Below, one piece after another: positions 23,255-34,800 of a stretch of DNA of 64,000 nucleotides (its first letter is position 1; every line of letters starts with the position of its first letter). The position numbers and the translations under genes were made by a program. The stretch spans positions 215,531,982-215,595,981 of the forward strand of contig CP136063.1 in NCBI GenBank assembly GCA_032622095.1, in the 5' to 3' direction. Under the pieces are notes generated by a model. It did not search any database, was not told the DNA's origin, and saw only the letters and a program-made list of their open reading frames with translations. This DNA is from Siphonodentalium dalli (lineage: Eukaryota > Mollusca > Scaphopoda > Gadilida > Siphonodentaliidae).

Positions 23255-24275
23255 GTATAGTCCGACTGTTCTTTTTCGAAGGAAACAAAAACTCAATTGG
23301 TTTCGACGATTACGTGAAATAATTCACGAGGGGAGCCGGGCATGGTGTAACCCAAGTGAGCGGGAGTGATACGACCGACTCATCGAGTGAAGTCGAAACC
23401 AATTGAGTATTATGTTTATTACACACTTTCCACAACTAAAAGGCGCTGGTTATAAAGATAATATGTGACAAAATAGTCCCCTATCAGCTGATCGCGCGCG
23501 CTCACTGGGGACGTAATTCACAGGTGTAACATTATCACTTTTAATTCACGGAGACATCCTTATAAATCACGGCTAAGTGTGTAATAAAAATAAATGATAC
23601 ATAAATAAATTAAAGTACTCAATCCGATTCGATGGTCCCCATATCATCAGATTCCAACAAACAACAACAATAACATAAATTTTTTAAATGCCGCTCAGTT
23701 ATCAGAATCGAGTAATTGCCCAAATATAATGCTAACCACCGTCAACTATAGTATAAAATTGCCCAAAACCTGTTATTGATCAACAGTTTGTTCAAGGAAA
23801 TTTTGTCGGTTGTCAAATATCTGACACAGAAAAGCCACTTGATTTTAGAGTTTTCCATCTGCATCCGCAACTTTGGTCCGAGAACGTCTTCTCGTCGACT
23901 GTTTACTGGGCCACTAAAAATTATCGGTGGTGAAAAATAATAGATTTCAAACATCGATATCTCATTACTCTGAGCTTTGATGGGTGGGTTCCTAGACTCG
24001 ATTCAAGTATTTACCCCCCCCCCCCCCCCCCTCCCGAAGCCAAGGAAATAGTAATTTGCGAGCGTTAATTCGGATTATGCATCTTTAATGTAATATGTGA
24101 TGTGGATATACATATACATGTACGTATATTACGCAAACACATGCTTAGTTCTTACCAACATTCCCTCGACAATTCCATTATAGAGTGTTCTATTTCCTTC
24201 GAAGGAAGAACAGTCGGACTGTGTTACATACTATGTATATATGCGCCTTTTAGTGGTGGAAAGTGTGTAATAAAT
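23255..24275. repeat. Inverted-repeat region with a palindrome and a nested TTAA element
   Basis: AGTCCGACTGTTCTTTTTCG at 23260 pairs with AAGGAAGAACAGTCGGACT at 24204-24222, and ACACACTTTCCACAACTAAA near 23425 pairs with TTTTAGTGGTGGAAAGTGTG near 24248. Inside, 23291-23408 is itself palindromic (ACTCAATTGGTTTCGAC against GTCGAAACCAATTGAGT). The TTAA element at 23610-24088 lies within, suggesting one element inserted in another. Confidence 0.65.
23610..24088. mobile_element. TTAA element, copy 2
   Basis: Runs from TTAAAGTACTCAATCCGATT to GGATTATGCATCTTTAA. Its right half (ATATCTCATTACTCTGAGC, GGGTGGGTTCC, GAAGCCAAGGAAATAG) matches the right arm of 11630-12074 and of 30572-30967. The left half (GATGGTCCCCATATCAT) matches only copy 3. 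A C run at 24006-24030 interrupts it. Non-coding. Confidence 0.75.
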
Positions 24276-25994
24276 ACACGTCAGAACGACACGATGTGTA
24301 AATGAGTTTGTCGATACGGCACGAGTGATGTCGCGGAAGTGCTTCACGTTAATATACGCGCCTGCTTCACGTTAATGGTAGTATTATAGAGACAAGGGGA
24401 ACTTTAGTTATTCACCTTTTTACCATCGCTCGGCAATCGGACAAATTTAGCCCATTCACCGCAGTAATGCTAACGATATAGCCACGGATGTATCGGCGAA
24501 GAATTCATCTTTCAATCAATACCACAAACTCCCATCAGAACCATTCATATACATAGCATTTGATAATTTTTTAAGCACCGAATATTGTCTCCGGAAACAG
24601 AGGGGGTAGTAAAGAATTTGCAGGAAGGTATGCCGTTTTTTTGCATCTGGCATTTTCGGGGGCCCACCAACCCCAAACCTGCAAAAAACAAAAATTCTAA
24701 AATCACATAAAACTCTACTGATATCACTCATATGACTGGGAATTATCTCAATTAGTTCAAATAACAGTTTAACCTGTTTCAAAAGCTGTTTTAATTGAAA
24801 AAAATTGTTTTATAAATTGCTGATCATCTGTAAACTTAGGTCATTGTGCAGAATGCAAAATATTTCATAATTTCTGACTATTTCCTGATTAGTCTGTCAA
24901 CCAGCCCATTATCTAACATATTCCATACCACTTATATTAGTCTACTGGAGCAACTTACTTCTATTATACTAAACTAGCTTAAACAGGCTCCCTTTGGGAA
25001 CATATATTCAGCATCGGAGATACCTGTGGGACTTGCACTCATTTTGATCTTAGACAGAGCCTTCATTTAACGGCGACCCCTTTGTGCGCTTCAAGCACAT
25101 TTGGTCATGAAACATTTTGATTTATATATATTGTTTTAATATATATTTTTTAAAGATTGAATTCCTTGCTCAATTTAACAAAACCAATTTTATTTTATTT
25201 TTGTTAATTAATTTTTTTTTATAAACTAATACCATTATAACATCCGCCAGGGTACCCCGAGTCACCACACCAAATTTGGTTGAACTCGGTCCAGGGGTCT
25301 CAGAGAAAAATCTGGACACATCCTACTTGTTTATATATATATATATAGATGACAAGCAGTTACAGCACTATACCAGACTTGGATATTTTAGGTCGTGTGA
25401 GAGATCATCTGAGTTGAAAGACATGGAAATAGTTCACTGATTGGCTTGACGCACTGATGACAGATATTTTCTACCCATTGATAGTCACATTAATGTTTGA
25501 GACAGTTACTCGCTTTTTGCCATGCACACAATGATCTATGCATTAGTTACATCAGGACAAGTTTACTTATATATGCAAACTTAGGTCATTGTACGGGATA
25601 CACACAATTCCATAATTCCTAACCATTTCCCGATTAATCTGGCATTATGCCTTCACACTTTTGTTAGTCTACTGGAGCAACCTCTGTTATAATAAATGAC
25701 AAACAGTCACTATGCCAGATTTGGATATTTTATGTGTTGTGAGAGTAACCGATCATATGAGTTGATGACATTCAAATATTTCACTGATTGGCTTGATGCT
25801 TCTCTTCGACTGTTTCCACCGAACAGGCAATACTAAATACCATAACGTGACACCGGCTTCGATTGATCAGTTGATTCGGATCTGTGTACATAATAGCTAT
25901 TGCATATAACAATGTTCTTCTATTGTAAATGTTGTATATATTATGTCTCAATACTCATGAAAATGTAATATGAGTTTAAGAGAATAAACTAAAC
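24276..25994. other. Decayed repeats inside intron 1
   Basis: Shows old partial duplications: AAACTTAGGTCATTGT occurs near 24832 and 25582, TTAGTCTACTGGAGCAAC near 24938 and 25664, and CATTGATAGTCACATTAAT near 25478 and 27653. Around 24600-24680, GCAGGAAGGTATGCCG resembles the inverse of 28030-28050. No coding exon is apparent. Confidence 0.5.
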
Positions 25995-25997
25995 TAA

Positions 25998-27620
25998 GGC
26001 CCGTTCCAAACGACGGATTTTTGTCGACTCGAATCTAATTGTATTAAATCCGTCGGTGATGCGTCTGCGGTCAATTTTGTTTCAGACGGACGCATCTTTG
26101 TCGCGTCGAATCTAATACATCGGTCGATTTATTTAAAGGTGCACTCCATGTTACCTTCACAAAATGGTCACGCGTAGATATAGAGGCCTATATATACCGG
26201 TATGTTATACTGTGCAACTTATACATATATATATACTAAAATACAGTATAAATTATGTATAAATATATGCGCGATTGCAGCGCGAATATATGTGCATATG
26301 TATATGAGGATGTATATGGTACATATAGTTATATAATATAATATAATATAATATAATAGGCGCTACAAATAAATGTTAGATCGTGCAACCAATTGCCATA
26401 TATGTGTATTCCATGCATGTAAATACAGGTATACAAGAATTAGTATAAATCAGAGACTACCACCCCTACCCTTATAATAAGGAATGCCGGAATATATGAA
26501 TTATTATAAATAAGAGGTTACCACCCCTATACCCTCGTAATAAGTAATGCCGGTATATATGAATTATTATAAATAAGATCAGTGGTACCACCCCTACCCC
26601 TTATAATGAGGAATACCGGAATATATTAATTATATATTATAAATTATAGGCTACCACCTATATATCCTTTATAATAAGGAATACCGGTATCTATGAATTA
26701 TTATAAATCATAGGCTACCATCCCTACCCCTCATAATAAGTAATACCGGTTTATATGAATTATTATAAATCTGAGGCTACCACCCCTACCCCTTATAATA
26801 AGGAATACCGGTATTTATAAATTATTATAAATCATAGGCTACCACTCTGCCCCTTATAACAAGTAATATCAGAATATATGAATTATTATAAATAAGAGGT
26901 TACTACCCCTTTACCCCTCATAATAAGTAATATCGGTATATATGAATTATTATAAATCAGTAGTACCACCTCTGCCCCTTATAATAAGTAATACCGCTAA
27001 ATATTAATTATTATACATCAGAGACTACCACCCCTATTCCTTACAATAAGGAATATCGGTCTATATGAATTATTATAAATCAGTTGCTACAAACCCTACC
27101 CCTTATACCGGTATATATGGATTATTCTAAAACATTGATACTATATCCATTATAAGATGTGAGTCAGTGACATGCCATGTTCGTTGCGGAATCAAACTAC
27201 CAAAATAATTTCAATTTGCACAATGTTACCTAAGCAATGCTTATAGATATATCTTTCTTTATGACAAAGAGAGCGTGCGACAAATGACGTCATGTGGGTA
27301 TTTCCTCAGTTAAGGGGAGCCCCCTCATTATTATACCATTATCATATCATTATCATATCATTTGCATTCGTTCTTCGGCAACTTTCGGCTCTTCTCGTCA
27401 CATGTATTAGATTCGAGTCGTCAAAAATCCGTCGTTTGAAACCAAGACGGATTTCAGACGCATCACCGACGAAGATTCGTCTGAATTGGACGGAGATTCG
27501 TCTGTGATGCGTCTGACACGGATCTAATTGTTTCAAACGTCGCATTTTTGACGCATTTAATACAATTGTGGGTCTGGTATTAGATTCGAGTCGACAAAAA
27601 TCCGTCGTTTGGAACGGGCC
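25998..27620. mobile_element. PIF/Harbinger-like non-autonomous element with internal tandem repeats
   Basis: Terminal inverted repeats of about 38 bp start GGCCCGTTCCAAACGACG and GGATTTTTGTCGACTCG on the left and match the reverse complement at 27583-27620. The trinucleotide TAA stands outside both ends (25995-25997 and 27621-27623). A TAA duplication with GGC/GGG-starting ends is the pattern of PIF/Harbinger and Tourist-type MITEs. Subterminal words such as GACGCATCACCGACG recur inverted. The centre (26430-27135) is an array of about 60-64-bp units; no transposase is present. Confidence 0.8.
26430..27135. repeat. Diverged ~62-bp tandem array inside the Harbinger-like element
   Basis: About eleven units share GGCTACCACCCCTACCCC, TTATAATAAGGAATACCGG and TATATGAATTATTATAAAT, with many substitutions. 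Unlike the 44- and 37-bp arrays it is clearly old. Confidence 0.85.
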
Positions 27621-27623
27621 TAA

Positions 27624-28327
27624 CTGATGAACAGTGTGATGACTGTTCTAGCCATTGATAGTCACATTAATTTTTGAGACAGAAACTATTGCTCGCTCTT
27701 TTTCTATGCACACAATGATCTAGGCTTTAGTTACATCAAGACAAGTTTATTTATTTCAGTTTTACATTTCTCGAAGCTTCTTTCCAAAGGGTGTCGGGAA
27801 GGAATTTTTTCACCACACCGCCCCATATTCAACATGACATAGCTTAATTTCATCTCCACTAAGGCCCATATGAGGTCACAGTAACATAAATATGGTGTTT
27901 TTGTAGTTATAAATCCTCATAATATGTTTAAACTGTTACAAATGTTAAATAAGGGCACCAAAGGTCTTTAGTAAAATATTTGCATGAGGTTGTAAAAAAC
28001 GCGTTTTTTTGCCCCTCGGGCCACCCACCACCCCGGCATACCTTCCTGCAAATTTTTACTACCCCCCCCCCCCCCCCCCCTTGCCGGAGAGCGTAAATTT
28101 CCAGTTTGATCCGTCTTAAAAAACAATGGACGATATGTTCCTCTAAATTCACACCCGCACGGCTTACTATAATTAAAAATCGGTCAAACGATCAACTAAA
28201 CATCTAGCACTCAGGGGTTTCTTGTCGGCTAATAATTTATTTACTCATACAAATCAACACATCGCCAGTAAACAATTTCTATAGAGGAGAAATCTGTCGA
28301 TAATTCCAACTTTTTTCATAATTTTTT
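27624..28327. other. Intron 1 sequence, no exon seen
   Basis: Includes a second copy of the CATTGATAGTCACATTAAT segment and, at 27985-28080, CCCCGGCATACCTTCCTGCA ending in a C run, related to repeats at 37.8 and 42.1 kb. Confidence 0.5.
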
Positions 28328-28476
28328 TAACGATCCACGCAGCTCCTCATTTTAATATTCATTACGACATGACCTCGATTCTAATACAGAGCGGTGATTG
28401 GCTGTTTCTACTATGGCAGTCATGGAAAGGTCAGGTCGTAATGATTATTAAAATGAGGAGCTGCGTGAATCGTAAA
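28328..28476. repeat. Foldback hairpin, ~49-bp arms
   Basis: TTAACGATCCACGCAGCTCC and TCATTTTAATATTCATTACG on the left pair with CGTAATGATTATTAAAATGA and GGAGCTGCGTGAATCGTAAA on the right, around a central ~50 bases. A likely MITE. Confidence 0.85.
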
Positions 28477-30571
28477 CAATTTTTTTTAGATAAGATCTGC
28501 GTTTTTAACGTGACCGAGCTAACCTTTAGTACAACTTCATTTGCAAGTAAAGGTTGAAAAGTTGGTGTACATACGTTTAGTATGACACGGATTAGCAACT
28601 TGCAACTGATGAAGATCTTATTGACATTTTTCTCTTTTTCTTCATTGATGATCTCATTTATAAAATATAAATTTTGACTTTTGGATTTCATTCATTGAGA
28701 TATTTTGGTGCGTACGTTCAAAATTATTTTCCAAATTTTGTAAAACCGCTCCGGGCCACTGCTCTCCATCCTAAAATTATGACAAGTGAACGAGGAATCA
28801 GGTATCTGCACAAAATTGGGTCACTGTTCCCTTATTTGTTTTACCCCCCTATTTTCATATGCTTTGCAGATTCCCTCTTCTTTCGCTTGTTATCCATACA
28901 TTTGGTACCAACTTCACTTTGTGATTAAATGTATATGACTATTTGGTATACCAACTTCACTTTGCGATTAAATGTATATGACTAATTGGTTTCAGGCCGT
29001 TTTTCTTTCAGCTTATCCTAATTTGACTTATCAAAAAGCCTTCGGGCCGTCAGCCAGCATTCCATTTTGACTTTTTACTGTCATCCCGGGATGCTAGGTG
29101 TGATTTTCGCTAACCCTACATGATGTGTTACCTGGTCAGACACCCACTTACCTCTTATTGGTTACCCATAAAACAACGGGATGCGTATGGAACGTTCCAT
29201 GCGGATTTGTAAATAAACAGCAATAGCGAGTTTGCGATACCCGTCGGACGGGAACGGGTACGGGTAAATCTGTGAACATCGTCACGGTCACTTGGGTACT
29301 TCCAATGCAGCACATAAAGCGATAGCGAATTGAAACGGGTAGATTTGTCCCATTGACCGATAGCCTTTCACTACGATTTTCTCACTCAAAGGTCCATGAA
29401 TTCCAGGAAATTCCAGTCAGCTATGCGTTAACCTATTTATTGAATGATTTCATGGGCAAATATTATTGATAAAGTTGTCATTTTAACCCAGGATTTGTGT
29501 TCAAATTCTCGAGGCGGCTTCTAGCACTTAGATAAATACGCAAGGCCGATTTTTTCACTAACAACTTTGTTCACTGCATTAATGACAGGTTGTGATTAAT
29601 AATGTGAGTAGATGGTGCTATAGACGCAGTCGCCCCATTGCAGGGACATGACTAAAGATGGTCTGCGCGTCAGGAAGGGTGTCCACCTTCAATTTCTAAC
29701 TACACATCTCGAACCATATCAAATTCACAAGTTTGCGCGTAAATCCACCCCCTCCCCTTGGCTGGCATCAAGCTTTCCAATTGTTGGAAATTTTGAGACC
29801 TGACACCCCCCCCCCCCCCCCCAAGCTTGAACAATTTCCAACTGTTTCTGACTGCCATTTCAGTCCAAATTGTGTTACAAAAAATAGGGAAATATGCAAA
29901 TGTTGGTTTAAAAACTACAAATTATCCACTAAAAAATTGTTCGAAAATAAAACTACGAAAACAATTTCAACCTATTGTTTGTGTGAAATTTCCAACAAAT
30001 GTTGTGTCAGGTATATCAAATTTCCAAATGTTGAACATTTGACCAAAGTTGGGGACGGGGTTGAGACACCCCTGTCGTCACGTCCCTATCTCAACCCATT
30101 GCACAAGGACATAGATATATCGTGGATTTATCTATGCATTGCACATTTGAATACAATGACCGTTTAGTCACCTTATCGTATGTAGGTGGGGACTGATTTA
30201 TCATTTTTATATATATTTACTATCTGAACGGACATGGCGCATTTGAACCACAATACTGGTGTATACTGTAGTGGGGATAATATAGGTCGCCAAATACACG
30301 AAATACCTATACATACTCTACAAAATCTAAGCATAAGCAGAGCGAGTTTCAGCTGTTTTCTGTGTTTCGCACAGAAGTGAAGCAAACGCTCTTTATTCAA
30401 TTCGTATAATAAACAGACTACATTTTGACACCTTTTTTGTTACCAAGTTAAACATTTCAACCTACCTCCGGGTTTAGATCCCGACAACAATCCCAATTCT
30501 TAGGATAAATATCCCCTTGCCCCGACGGGCCGACCCTTCGATATGTTGAAAGATTCAAAACAAAGGTTTAC
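28477..30571. other. Intron 1 sequence, no exon seen
   Basis: Holds a 37-bp local duplication (ACCAACTTCACTTTG.GATTAAATG at 28907 and 28952), words of GACGGGAACGGGTACGGG type at 29248, a C run at 29807-29822, and TTTCCAAATGTTGAA near 30018. No gene supported. Confidence 0.5.
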
Positions 30572-30967
30572 TTAAAGCTACTCAAACCGATCAGATGGTC
30601 CCCGTATCATATATATAAAGTTACAACAAGAACATTTCTTCAAAATACGCTTTTGTTATCAGAATCGATTAATTACAACAAAATAATGCTAACTGCTGTC
30701 AACTATAGTATAAAATTTTGGCCGCATTACCACTTGATTTTAGAGTTAAGCATCTTTATCCGCAATTTTGTCCGAGACCGTCGGTTTGATGACTCTTTTC
30801 TGGACCACAAATAATTACACAATTCAAGAAATAACAAACAAAAATCGATATCTGATCACTCTGTGCTTTGATGGTGTGTTCCTCGATTCGAATCAAATAT
30901 TTTGTTTTACCCCCGAAGCTAAAAACATAGTAACTTGGGAGCGTTAATTCGGATTATGCATCTTTAA
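30572..30967. mobile_element. TTAA element, copy 3
   Basis: From TTAAAGCTACTCAAACCGAT to GGATTATGCATCTTTAA. It shares GATGGTCCCCGTATCAT with copy 2 and CGATATCTGATCACTCTG, CCCCCGAAGC and TAGAGTTAAGCATC with copies 1 and 2. Confidence 0.75.
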
Positions 30968-31457
30968 TATGACTAAATATTCCCCAACTAAAATAAGGGA
31001 CAAATGCGGTATTATATCGAACTGAAAGTACATGTAGGACAATATTAGATCCTTGGCCTAAAACAATACATTTTACACCGAATATTGGTTGGACATTTTA
31101 ACTATATATAACGTAATTGTATATATGAGCTATCATAATCTATTTTAAAATTTCCAACCGATTTATTGCCAACACTCGATCGGTCTATGACTTGTAGAAT
31201 CCAATTGTTGAAAATGTTACCACTATTAGTGAAAGAAAAGCAACGTCCTCTTCCAACTGCCATCTAGCTCGTCCTTGGTGAAAGCAACTGATTATCCTGG
31301 GGCTCATCTAATCTAAATAACAATTTCCAACAACCCATAACGTTAAGTATAACATCGGCCAATAACGCGAATAACAATCTATATCATAATATATTTTTTG
31401 TTGCAGTTGGCACACCATACATTACCAGTCGATGTGATGAATTCTACCGGTAAAACA
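30968..31457. other. Intron 1 sequence, no exon seen
   Basis: AT-rich and without recognisable features. Confidence 0.45.
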
Positions 31458-31532
31458 GTTTGCGATTTCAAAACGTGTACCGGTACGGGTAGCTACCCGT
31501 ACGCGTACCCGTACCGGTTTGAAATCGCAAAC
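31458..31532. repeat. GC-rich palindrome
   Basis: GTTTGCGATTTCAAAACG on the left pairs with GGTTTGAAATCGCAAAC on the right. The centre is itself self-complementary, with GTACCGGTACGGGTAGCTAC followed by CCGTACGCGTACCCGTACC. Confidence 0.85.
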
Positions 31533-31645
31533 TCGCTAATAACACTGTACTTCTAGGAACAAGCGTGCAATAAACAGAATGATCAATTGGCTTCGACGAT
31601 TACGTGACATAATTCACTCGGTGTGTCGGTCGTATCACTCCCGCT

Positions 31646-31646
31646 C

Positions 31647-31731
<85 letters not shown>

Positions 31732-31797
31732 CTATCTCTCTCTCTTTCTCTCTCTCTCTATCTATCTATCTCTCTCTTTTTTTTCTCTCTCTCTCTC
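31646..31797. repeat. CT / CTAT microsatellite
   Basis: A CT run from about 31649 to 31712 followed by alternating CTAT and CT tracts. It encodes the low-complexity Ser-Leu frame seen across it, which is not a gene. The 65 bases before it (31582-31645) repeat ATCAATTGGCTTCGACGATT from the palindrome at 23291. Confidence 0.95.
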
Positions 31798-31871
31798 ATT
31801 GACGAGTAATTTCCTCAGAAAATGTTCAGATAATAAGTTCAACAAACGACCAACAAGAGTCCAGGAAATAT

Positions 31872-34800
31872 TGGTTGTTAACAAGAAAGAAAAGTGGCCG
31901 CAGAGACTCCAGACAAGATGGCGTCCATCATGGCGGCCATTTTTGTTATATGTACCAGGTCTCTTTGATCGCCGTTATAGTAAAGATGATGTCACATGCG
32001 GTCTTGTTTTCCGTTCGATTCGTTATGGTAATATACAAGCCTTACAAATTAGTCAAAAATCCGACACAATTATCCAATATGGCGGCCAAGATGGCCGCCG
32101 AAATGTTAAAAATTGCTATTATATTGATATCTTGACGCGATTTTATAAATTTACCGTCTAGACGAATCATTGGCGAATACACGGGGACCATAATATACAT
32201 TCCTTGCCGGAAATTTTTGTCAGATATCACGTTTTCCCAAATGTCGGTATAATCCGATCAAAGCCAAAACGACGCTAATAATGCAATGTCTGTTTCGAAT
32301 GAATGAGTATTATTGCTATTATTACTCCAGCCATGATTATATATGTGCAGGAGATACCCGGGCTAGGATTCATCTTTTACCTGAGTTGGGGAATATTCAT
32401 CCAAATCCAAGATGGCGGCCAAAATGACCACCAAAAATAGAAAAATCGCCGAAAATCGCTGATTTTAACATCAGTGAGAGTTATTGTCACGAAAACTCCA
32501 CACCTGCTTACTATTGTGTGTTGGGAACACTGAGTCGAAAAACTGTCCAAATAAAAGTCCCCCAAATCCAAAATGGCGCCCACAATGGCGGACAGATTTA
32601 GAAAAATCACCGAAAATCCCTCATATTCACATCATTGGGCATTATTGTCGAGACAACTCCACCCATGCTTATAGCTGAGTTGGAAATACTGTGGTGAAGT
32701 AAGTATCTTACATCCCATGCAAGAAATGGTTTTCCAAATCTAAGATGGCGGCCAAAATGGCGACCGATATTTGAAAACACGCCTACATTCCTTTACTTTC
32801 TGACGATGGGCGTTATTGTTTCGCGAATTCTACCCACCATTACATGTTGATATGGAATATTGATATGAAAATTTCATTTGAGTTTGGCAATTGATACTCA
32901 AGGTCAAGATGGCAGCTAAACTGGATGACAGAAAATGAAAAGAAATCGATATTTTCACATACGAATTTCAACTTTTTGTCATAATATCGATATGTATGGA
33001 GGAAACTATACACAAACCATCTATTAGTTCAACTTAAAACGTATCAAAACGCATAACATTGCTCGTATCCTTCTGGAAGTACGAAAACCCACAATTAATA
33101 TCGCGATGTGGCAGTTCGAAATCCTTTTGACACTTCGCGCCGATAATGGCCGTAACCGTGGGTGCGCCGAATAGCCATATTAGAACAATTACCTGATAAC
33201 AGATTCTGATTTGCCACGTCCTTAATGATCTGGACCAGTTTCCAATTCCATGCTTGATAAATCTAGGTCGCTCACACCGACAAAGTATTCAACAATTCCT
33301 GGGAGAATGGTCCCTCTAATCATAACGTTTCAAACAATTAATTTTCCGGTGTCTAGCTTAAGATTTTAAATACTTGCTAAATATGAGATTTGTTCGTCAT
33401 CTTGGACTAGAAAGGCATATGGTCGATAAGTATACAAGCTTACAGAAGGTCATCTCTATGTATGTCTTTCTCATACCCCATGGGGATAACGACATATACA
33501 CCTGGCGAACTTCCCAGTTAACTAGTCACTTCTCAATAGATGGTTCAACTCACAAACTTAGCGAACGTATTGGCATACGTGGACAACGTCGGCAGTGTTT
33601 CGAAGGTAGCTAGCTGTATCATTCCCTTGGGCAGATGGCTATCTGCTAAGGAGAAGATCATAATGTACCGACTACCCACACTTATTGACCATGATCCTAA
33701 GCAAACTGTGTGACGTCCCGCAGTCGTCTCGTCGAATAGCTCCCAGCAGAGAAGCACAATACTCGCGGTGCTAGTTTGTGGACATGCGCCATGACAGTGG
33801 GAATTAAATGGGCCACGGTATACACCCCTACACCAGGTGCATGTTTCAGATATAGAATGTCATGCGTGTTGGTCTTTTTGGTGTGGTAAGATTGTATTTC
33901 CACATCCGTTTCAAGGCCGTTCTGAATCAACTTGACCAGACGTATAATTTTGTCTGGATAATACTATCCTAGCCTCCCCAGAACAGTCGGGTGGGCTAAA
34001 GGATAATGTCTTTATGGAATGAATTGTTGTTATCCTCTCTCAGGGTTAGTGTTAGTACGTGGGCGTTATTATTCAAGAAAATGTCAGGAACTGGTGCATT
34101 TATTTCACTGTGTGTTTAAAGAACAATTTATAGTCTCGACGGCAATGGATGTGGACGTTGGTGAATGTGACCTTTATGATCATATAGCTTTATATTATAT
34201 AACTTTAGAATATAGTAGTTAATAAGTCTCATGCAGGACAATGGTGTACCCAACGTAGGTTAAACTGAATGCAAGATCTCACCAAACTAACATTCCTCTA
34301 GATGTTCTTCGCGTTGAACATTTCACCCTTGTGTAGATGGCATTGTACTTTCTTGAACCATACCGACCACCACCCAGCGTAAGTATGACATATCAACTAT
34401 CAAATGCATCGTCCTTAAGACTACACCACAGTCTGGGTGGGGCTTATATAGTAGTAGCCAATGGTACACGCCTGGTCCAGTTGATTAAGAACGGCTTCCA
34501 AACGGATTGGAAGATACAATCTTAGCATACAAGGAAAGCAAAGCCACATGAGATCATGTCTGAATCTAAAACATACCCAAAGATGGGGCGCTGCAGTTAT
34601 GGTCCAATTTCATTTCCACTATCATGACACATGCCCACGAACTAGCACCGCGTGTATTGTTATTATCTGCTTGGATCCGTACGGTGAGACGATTGCAGGA
34701 CGCCACCAGGACTGTTCTTATGATCATGGTCAAGAAGTGTGGGTATTGTATGGATTACGGTCTTCTACGCCTTATCAGAAAGGCATCCGTCAAATGTTAG

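Noticed and set aside
31579-31809. Ser/Leu-rich open frame
   Set aside because: Direct translation of a CT microsatellite.
31799-32161. Conserved 120-codon gene matching a minus-strand frame at 36056-36781
   Set aside because: The similarity reflects the inverted repeat arms; the frames hold AAGATGGCGGC paragraphs and no recognised domain.
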